Origin: Rhyacichthys aspro
Lineage: Eukaryota; Chordata; Actinopteri; Gobiiformes; Rhyacichthyidae
Length of the DNA stretch: 64,000 bases
Reading direction: 5' to 3'
Assembly (NCBI GenBank): GCA_036850595.1
Contig: CM072160.1
Span: 18,021,906 to 18,085,905 of the forward strand
Below are positions 27,783-39,600 of this stretch, piece after piece. Position numbers and translations under genes: made by a program. Position 1 is the first letter of the stretch; the number at the start of each line of letters is the position of its first letter. The notes beneath the pieces are model-generated. The model saw only the letters and a list, made by a program, of their open reading frames with translations, was not told where the DNA came from and made no database searches.

Positions 27783-29097
27783 TGTAGCGAGCGGCGAAGG
27801 TTCCAGAATGGTCTCGCTTGTATCACTATTTAGTACACCTTATTACTCTGTTTTTTATTCTATCAGTGTCTATAAGTTAGTACAGCCTTCACCTCTCTGA
27901 GGGGATCTGATGGTAATATAGGCAGATTTATTATTCTCTTAAAGAGTTCCCTTTTCTTCACTTTCTTAATTCAAGAACCTGGTTCCTAAATTATTACTTT
28001 CTGCTATTATTAACCCTTTTTATTTTTAATTAGGAGCTGGTTATTACCACAGTGTTCCAACCTATTTTATACTGACTTGACCAGGGCCCAATGATTTCCC
28101 CTTGTGTATTCACAGGTTCAGCGTCACGGTCACTCACCTGATGATGATTTATCGTGGGCTGCTGTTCCAGGCCTCTGCGTCAACTTGTAGACCAGTGACT
28201 CTCTCAACTGGGAGCTGAGTCAGGGCTCGCTGGCAGATTCTCACAAACACTCAGACGAACAAATATGTTCTTTTCAACCTTGGAAATAAAGTTCTTTTAT
28301 TTCCGCTGGTTTGTTTTTATTTAAGACAAGACAGACAAACAATAAAACACGACAATACTACAGATGGGGTCTCACTCCTGTCGACTTTATGGCTAGTGCT
28401 TATAGACCTGAAGTCGTGGCTAGCGCAGTCGTTAAGGCAGCGTATTCCCTTGTAAAGTTTGTCACTTTACTCAGGAACCCAGTCTTGTAGTTTTATTTTT
28501 TTTTTTTTCTAATATTCCCAGAGGGGCCACGATCACCAATATAAGGCAACGGGATAAGACCTAGCTCAAAGATTGCTCAATGAGAAGGCACTGCTGAATT
28601 TGAGCAGCACATATTTATACAGCAAGACCGGAAGACCTGAGAGTGTGACAGACTCCTTACATGGGCAACAGGAAACTGTTGCGGTGCGAGTGCGACAAAC
28701 TCTGTATAAGGGCAACAGGAAACTGTTGCAGTAAGTTCACTTAACAACATGAGCACTTTCACAAATGATAAAGAATAAAAGAAAAAGTGATAAAATAAAG
28801 ATACCTGGTTTATACAGTATCATCTCGAACAGCAAAAGAAATGTCATTACATCCATTCACAAAATTTGTCAGTTCACAGAGTTTGACAGTATACCATTAC
28901 AGTTTATGACAATGTACTGAGTTACACATAATTATATATGAAAAACAGTTACTGAAAACAACAACACGCAAATGCAAATAGATATATAAGTACTTATTCC
29001 TTAATAATAACAATAATAATAATAGCTGAATAGCATGTGAGTATATAGACCTATTTTGATTATAAATGCTTTTTCAATGTTGTCACATCCTACTACA
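27783..29097 (-). repeat. 5' LTR (1315 bp)
   Basis: Nearly identical to 14662-15979. In provirus sense it starts at 29097 (TGTAGTAGG) and ends at 27783 (CGCTACA). A TATA box is at 28613-28619. Possible AATAAA signals lie further on, for example at 28296-28301. U3 is about 510 nt if transcription starts near 28588, which leaves an unusually long R-U5 of about 800 nt. Confidence 0.97.
28613..28619 (-). promoter_or_regulatory. LTR promoter TATA box
   Basis: The minus-strand TATAAAT lies within the 5' LTR, about 480 nt from its upstream end. It is the best core-promoter candidate. The start site would be about 25-30 nt downstream (near 28588). Confidence 0.6.
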
Positions 29098-29102
29098 GTA
29101 TC
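29098..29102. repeat. Target-site duplication of the provirus, right copy
   Basis: GTATC, identical to 14657-14661. Confidence 0.93.
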
Positions 29103-30837
29103 CTATAGGGCAGTCTACATTGGTGTAATGTCACTTCCACAGGTGGCACTTGTTCATATTGTTCAGATGGCACAGTTTTAAGCCTGACTTTGAGGTTGAA
29201 AATCGTTGCTGACAATAGCCCTTGATGGGATTCGACATGTGTGGACTCTACATCGGTGTCATTGAACGAGCTTAACTCTGATAATCTACACCAAAAAACT
29301 TTTTATTGGAAAATGACTTACAGTGATGACAATTCCCACAGTTTAAGCCACACCCAATACAACCCTTCCATTATAGTTGAATAAAGGGTCTTGATTCAGT
29401 TGAGTTGGAAGAAATCACTTTTATGTATTCTGTCTAATTCTAATTTTACAACAAACGATTGTGGTCTGGCTTAATCCTTGTTTCCGATTGGCTGGCAGGT
29501 TTGCAACAAAACTGCAAGCATTAGGGGAACATTAAAAGGCGATTACCTAATTTTTTTACTGTTGCATTTAGTTTGCCAGTTTAATCACTCAAAGCTTATT
29601 GTTACACTAATTATCTGTAGAAAAAAAAGACCATAAGACGTGATCGGGGCTTTATATTTAAGATAGTACTATTCTTTATTGTCAGGACTAGCCTAAAAAA
29701 TGATCAAAAATCTGTTTGTTTATTACTGTTGGAAAATGACCATTGACTAAGACCATGGGTTTAATTGCACTTTGCAGAAGTTCTTTATCTCTGCATCTTG
29801 CAATTGAAACTGTGTCCCACATTCATTTTTAGTAAAAACTCTTTCTTATGTATGACAACATCACCAATTAAAAGTACTGATTTTCTTGAGCTGAAATAAC
29901 TGTTGTGACAAATGAGTATCCCACACAGTTCTGATCCATATCGATGTCCGTCCGATCCATAACTGACTGGTACATCTTCTTTACGTGTCCAAATAATGAC
30001 TACAATTAAATGATGGAGAGCCTTGTTAAAAAAGGTCAATGTCTAGAAAAGGTTAATCACACTTGTACTTTGTCACAGATAATTGGACACAAGCCGTCCT
30101 ATTGACTCGGTGTCTGCTCTATCAGTGTGAGGTTTGCAGTTTGGAAGCCATCCCTGCCATTGGGATTTGAACTGTGCCGTCTTCCGTACCTCGACTGAAA
30201 GACTCAGCTGTAGGTGAATTCTCAAAGCGTATGTCAGCTCATGTTTTGGACTTTTCAAGAGGTGGAAGAAGTGAAATTAGAGTAAATATTTCAGTATTTC
30301 AGAGTGTTGCAGCATATTACATCAGTGCACCATGATGGATGGTTGTTGTGTGCTCAGTGTGGTACTGCTGCTGTGACTGGCTCCCACTGAAGAGGCTTCT
30401 CATCTGTTGTCAGTACTGAGTCAATATTCACTTGACATGCTATTCCATCAAAAAGTACACACTTATCTCCCAAAACCTAGAATTGTATTTTTTTATGAGG
30501 ACTACAAACCATCAAAAACTGAAAAAAACTGATGCAATGATCTCTACAAATCTTTCTTGAAAAATATCATATATTTGCCAATAATTAACAGGTGCACCAT
30601 GCTCATTGGAACACAGTAGGGGTCCATGTTCTACACTTTGACTGAAAGGTCACAGGATATTTTCGTTGGAGAAAGGGTTTCCAAATTTTTTTCAGGTTAG
30701 GTGCATAGCATTTTGGGTGGTCCAGACTGATACCCCACTGGGCATTGTCCACAATATAGCCTACCTCAGGCCTAAAGGCTGCATTCTCCTGCATAAGATA
30801 TAGTGCTGTGTTTGACATTCTCTCCTCCACCATACCA
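29103..30837. other. Intergenic sequence between provirus and tRNA-like cluster; no gene seen
   Basis: Short random frames only. It includes one short copy of the dispersed repeat also found at 5700-6200 and 44685-45050 (here about 29540-29665). Confidence 0.6.
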
Positions 30838-30908
30838 GGCATGGATGGGGATCGAACCCATGATCTTTGGTTTACAAGACCAACGCCTTACCACTTGGCC
30901 ACCACGCC
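30838..30908 (-). tRNA. tRNA-Thr (anticodon TGT), unit 1 of the cluster
   Basis: 71 nt. Acceptor GGCGTGG pairs with CCATGCC (one G-U pair). The D arm is GCC/GGC, the anticodon stem TTGGT/ACCAA with loop CTTGTAA gives TGT, and the T arm ATGGG/CCCAT has loop TTCGATC. The A box TGGCCAAGTGG and B box GGTTCGATCC fit consensus. No T run follows closely on the - strand, so termination is doubtful. It is a gene or a recent copy of one. Confidence 0.75.
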
Positions 30909-31019
30909 ACTGGTGATTTGATTTGACATGCATATGCAACTTGATCTTTGGTTGTTATGTGCAGTACTAGTTTTTGGTTACAAAAGAATTCCTTTGCTTG
31001 ACATCTTGCTGCTTTTCAA

Positions 31020-31075
31020 TGCATGGATAGGGATCAAACCCATCATCTTGGGATTCAAGACCACTGCTATTTGTG
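31020..31075 (-). pseudogene. tRNA-Thr-like fragment
   Basis: The 3' two-thirds of the same tRNA unit: the T arm and a mutated anticodon region (ATCTTGGGATTCAAGACCA on the plus strand) are visible, but the 5' half is missing. Confidence 0.55.
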
Positions 31076-31295
31076 TACTGATAATTTAATGGAAACAAAA
31101 GTGACTGGTTTGGTATATATTTAATATTCATCCAAAAGGTCCCTGTTTTCTTGATGGAAATATCTTCCATGTACAGAGTACCATGCCTGTGTTAGATGTT
31201 TTCTTCATCTAACACTAGCAATCTGTATGAGAAGCTACTCACTAATGCTACCATGGATAAAGTCCATTCTTGTTATTGACATCATTGCTTCAACA

Positions 31296-31366
31296 GGCAT
31301 GGATGGGGGTTGAACCCATGATCTTTGGTTTACGAGACCAACGCCTTACCACTTGGCCACCACGCC
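31296..31366 (-). tRNA. tRNA-Thr (anticodon CGT), unit 2
   Basis: 71 nt with the same arms as unit 1. The anticodon loop is CTCGTAA, giving CGT. The acceptor is intact and the T loop is TTCAACC. All stems pair. No clear T-run terminator was seen. Confidence 0.75.
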
Positions 31367-31770
31367 TTCTGCTCTGTGTATGTGTGTATGTTTATGTATA
31401 CCGCACCTCAGGGTCAGCAAGATGAATGAACTTTCCCACCTGTGCTGTCCTGACTGTGGATTAATTTCCAGCATGTTAAAAGAAGGAGAGTTCCAGGTAG
31501 TTCAAACAGGTGTGGAACACCTGAATTTGCATAAACTGAACTTTTCCTCGGTATTAAATCATACTGCTACTACTCACCTTAGAATTGCTCTTGTGGTGGA
31601 CACACACCAGGACTGGGCTAAGCCCCTAACCTCCACAAACTTTAAAAAGTGTTTGGTTTATATTTGAAGTGGAGGTGTTTTTCTATTCAACCTTCAAAGG
31701 GCATGGATCTCGTCATTCTCACTTGTGTAAACAGAATTCTTATGTTAGATGTTTTTCTTCATTGACTAAA

Positions 31771-31841
31771 GGCATAGATGGGGGTTGAACCCATGATCTT
31801 TGGTTTACAAGACCAATGCCTTGCTGCTTGGCCACCACACC
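31771..31841 (-). pseudogene. tRNA-Thr-like, unit 3 (degenerating)
   Basis: 71 nt, anticodon TGT. The acceptor carries several G-U pairs (GGTGTGG with CTATGCC) and the D-arm region is altered (GCAGCAAGG type). It is probably not a functional gene. Confidence 0.6.
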
Positions 31842-32265
31842 CAGGTTTAATATGCAACAGCTTAAAAAAACAAAATAAATAGTACTTCAGTTTCTGGCTA
31901 AGCACGAGTCAGGATCTATTTGGTTAAAGAACTCTTATGTTAGATGTCTTTCTTCATCTACTGAAGGCATGGATTGGGGTCAAACCTTCTGCATCAGGAA
32001 AAAATGGCAAAAAGGAAAACTAAATATTGTTGCAATTAGTGTTCTCCTGATTGACACTGGACTTGGTCCCTGAGACTAACTCAGCATTGTCTGCGATGTG
32101 CCCCTCGTGCCCGGGGTAGCTGGGATGGGCTCCGGGTCCCTGCGATCCCCAGGGCGATGGGGGAGTGGCAGATGAATGAACTCACCCTCCATATGGCTTG
32201 GATCTCCTTATTCTCACTTGTGTAAACAGAATTCTTATGTTAGATATCTTTCTTCATTGACTAAA

Positions 32266-32336
32266 GGCATGGATGGGGATCGAACCCATGATCTTTGGTT
32301 TACAAGACCAACGCCTTACCGCTTGGCCACCACGCC
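32266..32336 (-). tRNA. tRNA-Thr (anticodon TGT), unit 4
   Basis: 71 nt, almost identical to unit 1 with one change in the D loop. Acceptor, anticodon and T stems are all paired, and the A and B boxes are intact. It is followed on the - strand by TTTAG only. Confidence 0.75.
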
Positions 32337-33238
32337 CTGGTTCCATGGATATTGTCTCAAAAAATAAAATAAATAGTACTTCAGTTTCTGGCTAAGCATG
32401 AGTCAGGATCTATTTGGTATGAGCTTCAATGGGATCTGAACTTTTTCCAACATTCAGTCCTCAAACTGTCAGCTGCCACATTCACTTTCTGTCTCACAAA
32501 GTTTTCTCTCCTACTGAGCTCAACCAAGAAGTGCCCATCTGCCAGACATGTTGTCCAACAGTAATAAAACTGCAGAGAAAAAAGATGCTAGCACTAGCCT
32601 AAAGCTACATTACAGCCCTATTTGAGCAGTAAACTCGGGAAAGCCTTTTCTCCAATGAAAGCTAAACTGGACCAAGTATTTCTAACTGTGGAGCTCGCCC
32701 CTGAGGACTTGAGCCAACGAGTCAAAGACCCAGAAGAGGTGCGTTCCTCTCCCCAAGAGGATAATGGTCTATGAGATCTAAGGTTATCGATCTAGAAGAA
32801 GTGTAGCAGTTGTTGAACCATACATGTTCGTGGATAACCTCAGTCTATCGAAATCAGCTGTTTCTGAAAGCAGTCTTTCTCAAAACTACTCCATGAGTTA
32901 ATCAGCAAACAGCTGAGTTGAGTTGAGGAAGCCCACCACTCTCTAGCCCTGCAGCCAGCCATCCTCCGCTGCCCCAACTGTATCAACCTCGCCTTGGTAT
33001 GGTGCTGCCAGTCATTTTGATTTAAAAAATAAATAAACATAAAATGGCTTTGAATATTTACCACTTGGCCAGGTACACATGAAGACTATACATGGCATGT
33101 ACGAGTTTGGAACCCATGATCTTTTCATTACATTGTCCTTGTGGAAAGGTTTGGTGGTACCCAGGTAGTTTATTACATGAACCTCTGATTTTGCATAAAG
33201 ACTATTCTTTGGCTTTACATCATACTTCTACCACTACA

Positions 33239-33308
33239 GGCATAGATGGGGTTGAGCCCATGATCTTTGGTTTACAAGACCTAAGCCTCTCCACTTGGCC
33301 ACCATTCC
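33239..33308 (-). pseudogene. tRNA-Thr-like, unit 5 (degenerate)
   Basis: 70 nt. The anticodon region still reads TGT, but the acceptor stem, D arm and B box have several mismatches. Confidence 0.6.
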
Positions 33309-33583
33309 TATGTACTTAAAAGAAAAATATTATATATATTTATTTCATTTTATAATAATAAAATAAGTAAAATATTCTTTGGACAGTTCCTTTGCTGGAC
33401 ATCTTGCTGCTACTTAAATAATTTAATGGTAACAAAGGTGTTAAACACTTGAGGTAAAAATACTTTTTTATTTTTTGAGCAGTACAATGGTATTTTCTTA
33501 CTGATCCTTCATATAGCATGGATCTCATTCTTGGTTGCTGTAATCAGAATCCCTGTGTTAGATGTTTTTCTTCATCTGCTTAA

Positions 33584-33654
33584 GGCATAGATGGGAATTG
33601 AACCCTTGAGCTTTGATTTAGGAGACCAACACCTTAACACTTGGCCACCAGGCT
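33584..33654 (-). pseudogene. tRNA-Thr-like, unit 6 (degenerate)
   Basis: 71 nt. The anticodon stem and loop are altered (loop CTCCTAA) and the acceptor is mismatched. The arm order is still recognisable. Confidence 0.55.
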
Positions 33655-33659
33655 GTTAT

Positions 33660-36600
33660 AATGGAAAAAAAAAGGCAAAAATGAAAACTAAATGTTGTAA
33701 TTTTGGTAGTCCTGATTGATACCCAGCTGGACTTGGTCTGTCTTTTTGTTGGCAGTCTTGTCTTGTGCCTTTCATCATTGGCCCTCTCCCTCTTATCAAA
33801 GAAGCCCTATGGAGATAATTGGTAAGGTTTAGGTAGACCCACATGGATCCATTCAGTAGCATCTTTCAACCACTGCACATTTTTAGCCTGAGGTGCTTTG
33901 CTGAGATGTGATCTGAGAGGATTTAACTGCAGAAACAGTTGGAGATCCTTATATAGAGCATTAGAATGGAGTTGCAGTATCCACTAGAGCAAAGGGCAGA
34001 GGGAGCATCGAAAAGATGTAGCTGTTCAACCGTGAAGCTAAAGGAGAGTGGGATTATATATAGAAGGGAGAGGCCTACTGTAGAAATAGACGGAGACGAT
34101 GTGGAAAGTAGTTTCACTGACCATAAGAAGTAATTTTTTCAGTGTATAGGCCAATATCAGACTATAGACTGTGCTTGTTGCATTTATTGCATTGTTTGAG
34201 GCAAAATCTATAAGTTGCGGATTCTGACTAAAACCACAAACAGCTCTTGCTAATAAATGCTATGTTTGTTTATTTAAAAAGTACATTTAGCAACTGTTTT
34301 TAGCAGAATTATGTATATATTATATTATGTAATTCTATGTCTTGTTTTTGTCTGAACTCATGGCAACATTTGCTGTGACCTTTGTCATGCCCGGCTTTAT
34401 ATTCTGTCACTGCTACATTTTCCAACAACACGGCGTGGTTTACAGTGTTGCCAGCGGTCCTGACCCTGTAACTCAAACAGTAGAAGTGAGCGGATGTGAC
34501 AGGCATCATTCCATTATTACATTACAGCAGACGTTATTGTAGTGGCTCTCAGGGCTCGGATATACCATTGTTGAAAAGGATACAAAACTTTATAATGTGT
34601 GTATGTGTATGTGTATGAATGGATTCAAATGTATGATTTGACTTTGAGCAGCTGGTGAGCATGAGCTTTTATGAAGCTTTTATAGGCTGAAGAGAAAGAT
34701 ATAATTAGCAGTTGTTTTGGGGGTGACATCTCAAGGTCAGTGGAGCAGTGGAAAAGGCTGGAGGGCAGGCTTTCTGGGACACTGTTCATCGTAAAACATT
34801 CTCTAGAGGTGTTCAATCTGAATCATTTATGAAAGAAAAATGTTGACCATAACAGAAATGTGTGCAAAGAACAAATGGGACATTTTCTCTATTTTCTCTG
34901 TAATGACTTATCATTAAAATTTTTCTTAATGAGAAATGTTTTTGAGCTGAATTTGAATACTTAACATCAGACTCTTAAAAGTAGTATTCAGTAACATTGT
35001 TCATTTGTCTATAATGTATTATTACAGGTTACAATCTGGTTGATAATGCAATATATTCATAGATAAAAGTGCTCACTGCCATTTGTGTAGCAGTGTAAGC
35101 ATTTCTAACACAATGGTGCCAAGTACTTCCTCAAGGGTCAAACCTGTCATGTTATAGTGTATAAAACTTTGATTATAATGCATTATACTGTATTATGCCT
35201 GTTATCTGTTGTAGAAAAGTGTTACCTAGCAACTTAGGCTCACGTCATACATACAATAGCACATTAACCTTGGGGGTTAATGTTCTATTGACATTTTTGT
35301 GCTCCCTTGGACACACAAAAAATGCTCTTTCTATCTATAGAAATATTATGTCAACATATTTGTTCAGTTTTTTAAAATAAATGCCATTATAAGCTTCAGT
35401 CATCACCAAATATTTATACATTTTCAGTAATTTTCCCTTAAATGCCAGATTTAGCGACAAAAGACTGTGTTGTTTTTGTTCAGGGGGGTATTAGCCAAGT
35501 CTGGGAATGTCAAAAAACATTGATTCGGATCAATTTTGATTTTTTTTTTTGCAAAGTTGCTTGTAAATAAATTGCTTCACCTTGGTGCCTAAGACATACA
35601 AAAAATGTTTTTTAAACATTGCCATTGAAACATTCATGGATTTCAACACAAGTGAATGAAAATTAACAGTAATTTTAAAAAAATTAAAAACAGAAATCAC
35701 ATTGCAATGGTAGAGTACTGAGTATAGAGTATTAAGTATTACAGCATTTTGAATGGGAGTCAGTGGCTCAGACAAATGGACATAGGTGGTACTATTTAGA
35801 TTAAAAGGCATAGGAAAGACTTGCAGCAAAAAAATAAATAAATAAATAATACAACCTGTCCAGGGACCCAGGAGGATTACACATAATTTGACTTGACTTA
35901 ACATATTGTAATTAAAAATAGTATCATCACAAACTGTCATTTTGATATAACTTTGAATGAACTTGAAAGAGCAGGTTAGTATTATCTAATGTTCAGTGTA
36001 AGTGACATGACTCCAGTGTGAGACCCCAGCCCTCCTCCTCTGAGCCTGTATCGTGCTCGTCCTGAGGCTCAGAGACTTACACGGCTCACCCATCACGTAC
36101 TGAAGCAGCTGAAGCTCCTGCCTCTGTCACAACCGGATCCCGCTTCAAGCCACGGGTCACAGCTTCACATATTCCTCTGATTAAAAAGCGCCTGGAGCGA
36201 ACAGGCTGATATGTGCTCACTGGTACGCTGAAACAAGGTGCTGCAGGCTCTGTACCGATCCTTTTACGGTAGAGTAGTGTTATTCTGATCAGACTTGACG
36301 CTGAATCGGAATAGGTAGGTCTGTTTTAAGGACATTACCTCTGTTTTAGAAGGTGTTTTAGATTTTTTTGTTGAAAATGCCCCCAATTTCTGGAACAGAG
36401 ATGTCTAGAACCTTAGCCTCATTTGTCTTAAAGTTCCACACAGCATTTTAACTTCTACCAAACAGTTACCTGCTGTATTATTGTGCTGTAGGCAAAATTA
36501 AAACCCACTATTGACTTCAATACCTCCTGTGCAATTAATAACAACAGTTAAGATCGCCTATGGCTGTGTTCCTCATGAGGATGTGGAGAAGGACTTTTAA

Positions 36601-39600
36601 TCAGTTGGAGAAGTTTGACTTGCTTCTGTCAGAATGAAAGTTGCCTCACTCTCCTCTCTGCAGCGGTCTTATCTATTGATGAACCCAATTCCAAACCATC
36701 AAAGAATCTGACTTCAGCGCGAAAACTCAACACTAACTCAAATACAAAAAGGAGAGTGGATGATGGGTGCGCTGATAAACACCAATTGTTTTTGAGGTTA
36801 TGATAAAGGGGAAATTCCAAAGGATCCATCAGTCTTCTGTACAAACTATGGGCTGTTATTTGCAACTGAATTTCTCTGCACTCTGCTTCCAGGCACACCA
36901 GGCTCTTCATGAGGCCAGTTTCATGTTGTTGTTCTAGAGACAGGCCGCTAATGACTGATGTAAATGTAATGAATCAAACGGAGTGGAATCATCCATCTCT
37001 TGGTGCATGGGTCCATAGTCGCACAGAAATACCCCAGTGACCTGAAGTCATCAGACTGGGTCGCAACGACTGTGGATACTCTTATTTGTTTCAGATGTAG
37101 GCAGTGGACTGTGAATGAAAATGCCATCTTTCATAACTGCACAGTTGATTAATTATTGTCTGTAAGCATATAGTGTGAAATGGATTTATGAAAGAAGAAC
37201 TGAAGGAGTAATATATGGTTTATATTTACATTTAAATGTTTTACTGCTTTTTGTTCAGCTGCCATTAAATTTCTACCTCGGAAAAAATGGTGGCCCTTTC
37301 TCTTTACTCTTTACCTTGAGTAGTCGCTGGATTCACCTGAGATGTGTAACTTCACAAACTCACTGAACTCCATCTGGACCATCTGGACAGTCAGATTACA
37401 AAGGCTGGAGATATACTTGCTGTTAAGCTATCTGTAAACGTACTTGTTCACACAATAATCCATGTACAATCAAGTACAATTCCTCCAGAGAGCACAGTGC
37501 CGCTAGGTTTTTACACAATGTACCAAAGTACTGCTTCTGGGTCAGTGCTGTTAACCTGACACAGAACCATCTGGAGGCTTCCACAGAAAGGGTTTACAAA
37601 AGGACAGGCTCTTAAATCAGATATCTAGTCGGTGGATTATTTATTGATTTATCGTCTGTGAGTAACCACAGTTTTATCCAATCAGAGCAGCACTATGTGA
37701 GCATGAGTAACAGTAAAACGGTCGCTTCATCATCAAACTTTAAACACACCTCTTTGTTTCAAAACTGCCACAAAAGGCTGGTTAGGCCCAGTTCGGCTGT
37801 GAATACTTTTCTTGGAGCAGTTCAAGATGGATTTGTAGGAGTTCAACAAATCCGGCTGCAGGGCGAGGTAACACTGTCACTGATTAATAGTAAACATTGT
37901 AATTTACCATGTTTTATTTTGTGACTATCGTTGTGTGATGCCACATTATACAGATGAGTATTAACCTGCTTCATTGGTCTTTCTTTCAAACCTTTACAAT
38001 CATTTGCTAATTTGAAGCTGGTGACAACAAAGGGACACACTTTTCCATGCATTTGACTCATTTACTAGTGAACTGTAACTTTTTTTCCTGCAAGTCTTTC
38101 CCCCTTTCCTGACATCCTTATGGTAAAGAATGAGCGTGACTTTTAGCCAGACATCAATATCTCACTGGTTAAGTCTACTCTTCCTGATATAGCAACAATA
38201 AATGATAAAAGTTTTCAGCACTGAACCACAGCTGACTTTGTTTAAGATGCATTTACTTCTACTAATACACTAAATCTAGTTGTTTACCAGAGAAATCCAC
38301 GTGCTGAAACTCTCTCCAGTTCTGTATCGTACAAAAATAAGCTGCAGACTAAAGCTGTGTTTTTAATTTGTTGTGTTATGTGGTGCAGCTGGGGATTGTA
38401 GTAATTGAGCCATGTGTGTAGTGTAGTGTAGTGTAATGCAATTTGTGTAGAGATTTAGTGACTCGGGGGATGCTAGTTTGTGTTACATATATAAAAGAAA
38501 GATGAATAACTGTCTTTCTCTGTGCATTTAAACATGTAAACACTCACTGTCCATATTAAAATGTTTTATTTTGACTCCAGACTACCTTGAAGGCCTTGTT
38601 GCTTTGCCATTTGGATAATCCCATTCCAGTCCCAGTGCATTTCTCCACCAGGCAGTCGAGTGCATACATCTCCATCTCATTACAGTCACTCCACTGTCCC
38701 AAAACTGCTCCAAAGCCCCACAGTACTTACTCAGACTGTGCCATTCAGCCGCTTCCATTGAAAAAAAACAACAACAAAAAAACAAAAAAGGTGCCTCTGT
38801 TGACTTTAAATCTCACTCCGAACATTGACTTAAAAATAACCCGACATTGTCTGGAGCCCGTGGTGCTACTATCTGTCTCTCATTACGAGGAACAACCTTC
38901 AAGCCCCACCCGAGGGACGAGGCCGGTGGCGACGGCACAGTTGTTAAAAGGGAAGGGACTCAGCGCTGTGCAGAATCACAGGGAAATCTACATATGTTAA
39001 TAAGTCCATTTGTACCAGAACAACAGCACAGAAATAGAGGAGCAGAGCCTTGGGAGAACAGCCATTCTCTGTGGACCTTCTGGTGAGTTGGCAAGATCCT
39101 GTTCAGTCGTCATCAGGATGGAAAGGAAGGAAAGAAGCTGACAAACAAACAACAAGCGCCTGTCAGTCTTCACTCCCAAAAGACCTTCTTTTAGAGATCC
39201 GAAGGTCAGTATTCTTTGAAGTTAAACATGGAGTTATCCATACTCTACAGCTGCTCTTTATCACCAAGCAATCTTTTAGGAATAAATGTAAGCTCCTGTA
39301 AAAATGTATTTCCATTTTTATGGTTTTTTTCTACTTTTAATGGATACTACAACCAGGATCATTTACACAAGAAAAAAGTCAAGATCTATGAGGAAGGAGT
39401 GTCTATGGTGTTGGTCTCACTCCAGAGACATAATGACTGGGATTTAAAGGATGTCAGGATGTGGAGCTGTTGGCAGTGGGACAATACTATATCCCAAGAG
39501 AGTACTCACATGTCGTTGTGGTTTTCTGGCTCAAACAAACAGATTTTAAACCAAGTCTGGCTGAGAACACAACTTAAATATATGTCCTTCTTGTGCCTGG

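Larger units (their letters stand above)
14662..29097 (-). mobile_element. Complete, very young endogenous retrovirus of complex type (14.4 kb)
   Basis: The element reads on the - strand: 5' LTR 27783-29097, primer site 27765-27782, leader, ORF1/gag region, pro-pol, a pol-env intergenic ORF, env, a membrane ORF, a transactivator-like ORF with an overlapping ORF, polypurine tract 15980-15988, 3' LTR 14662-15979. GTATC duplications flank it. By eye the LTRs differ by one substitution (15785/28903), one G in a G run and two T in a T run, so insertion was recent. At 14.4 kb it is longer than typical retroviruses of about 7-13 kb. The gene order, with an N-terminal Env anchor and two overlapping 3' ORFs, recalls spumaviruses. 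The tRNA-Lys3-type primer site and the gag-pol -1 arrangement do not. I cannot assign a genus. Confidence 0.96.
30838..33654 (-). repeat. Tandem cluster of tRNA-Thr-like units with shared spacers
   Basis: Six full-length units and several fragments (near 31020, 31967 and 33105) share one orientation. Spacers are repeated too. The block TTCTTATGTTAGATGT with TTTCTTCAT precedes units 3, 4 and 6. A block with AAATAGTACTTCAGTTTCTG occurs at about 31875-31925 and 32360-32415. A short teleost repeat fragment (AGCTGGGATGGGCTCCGG) lies near 32115. The array therefore grew by local duplication of units of about 450-500 bp, not by scattered retroposition. Confidence 0.7.
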
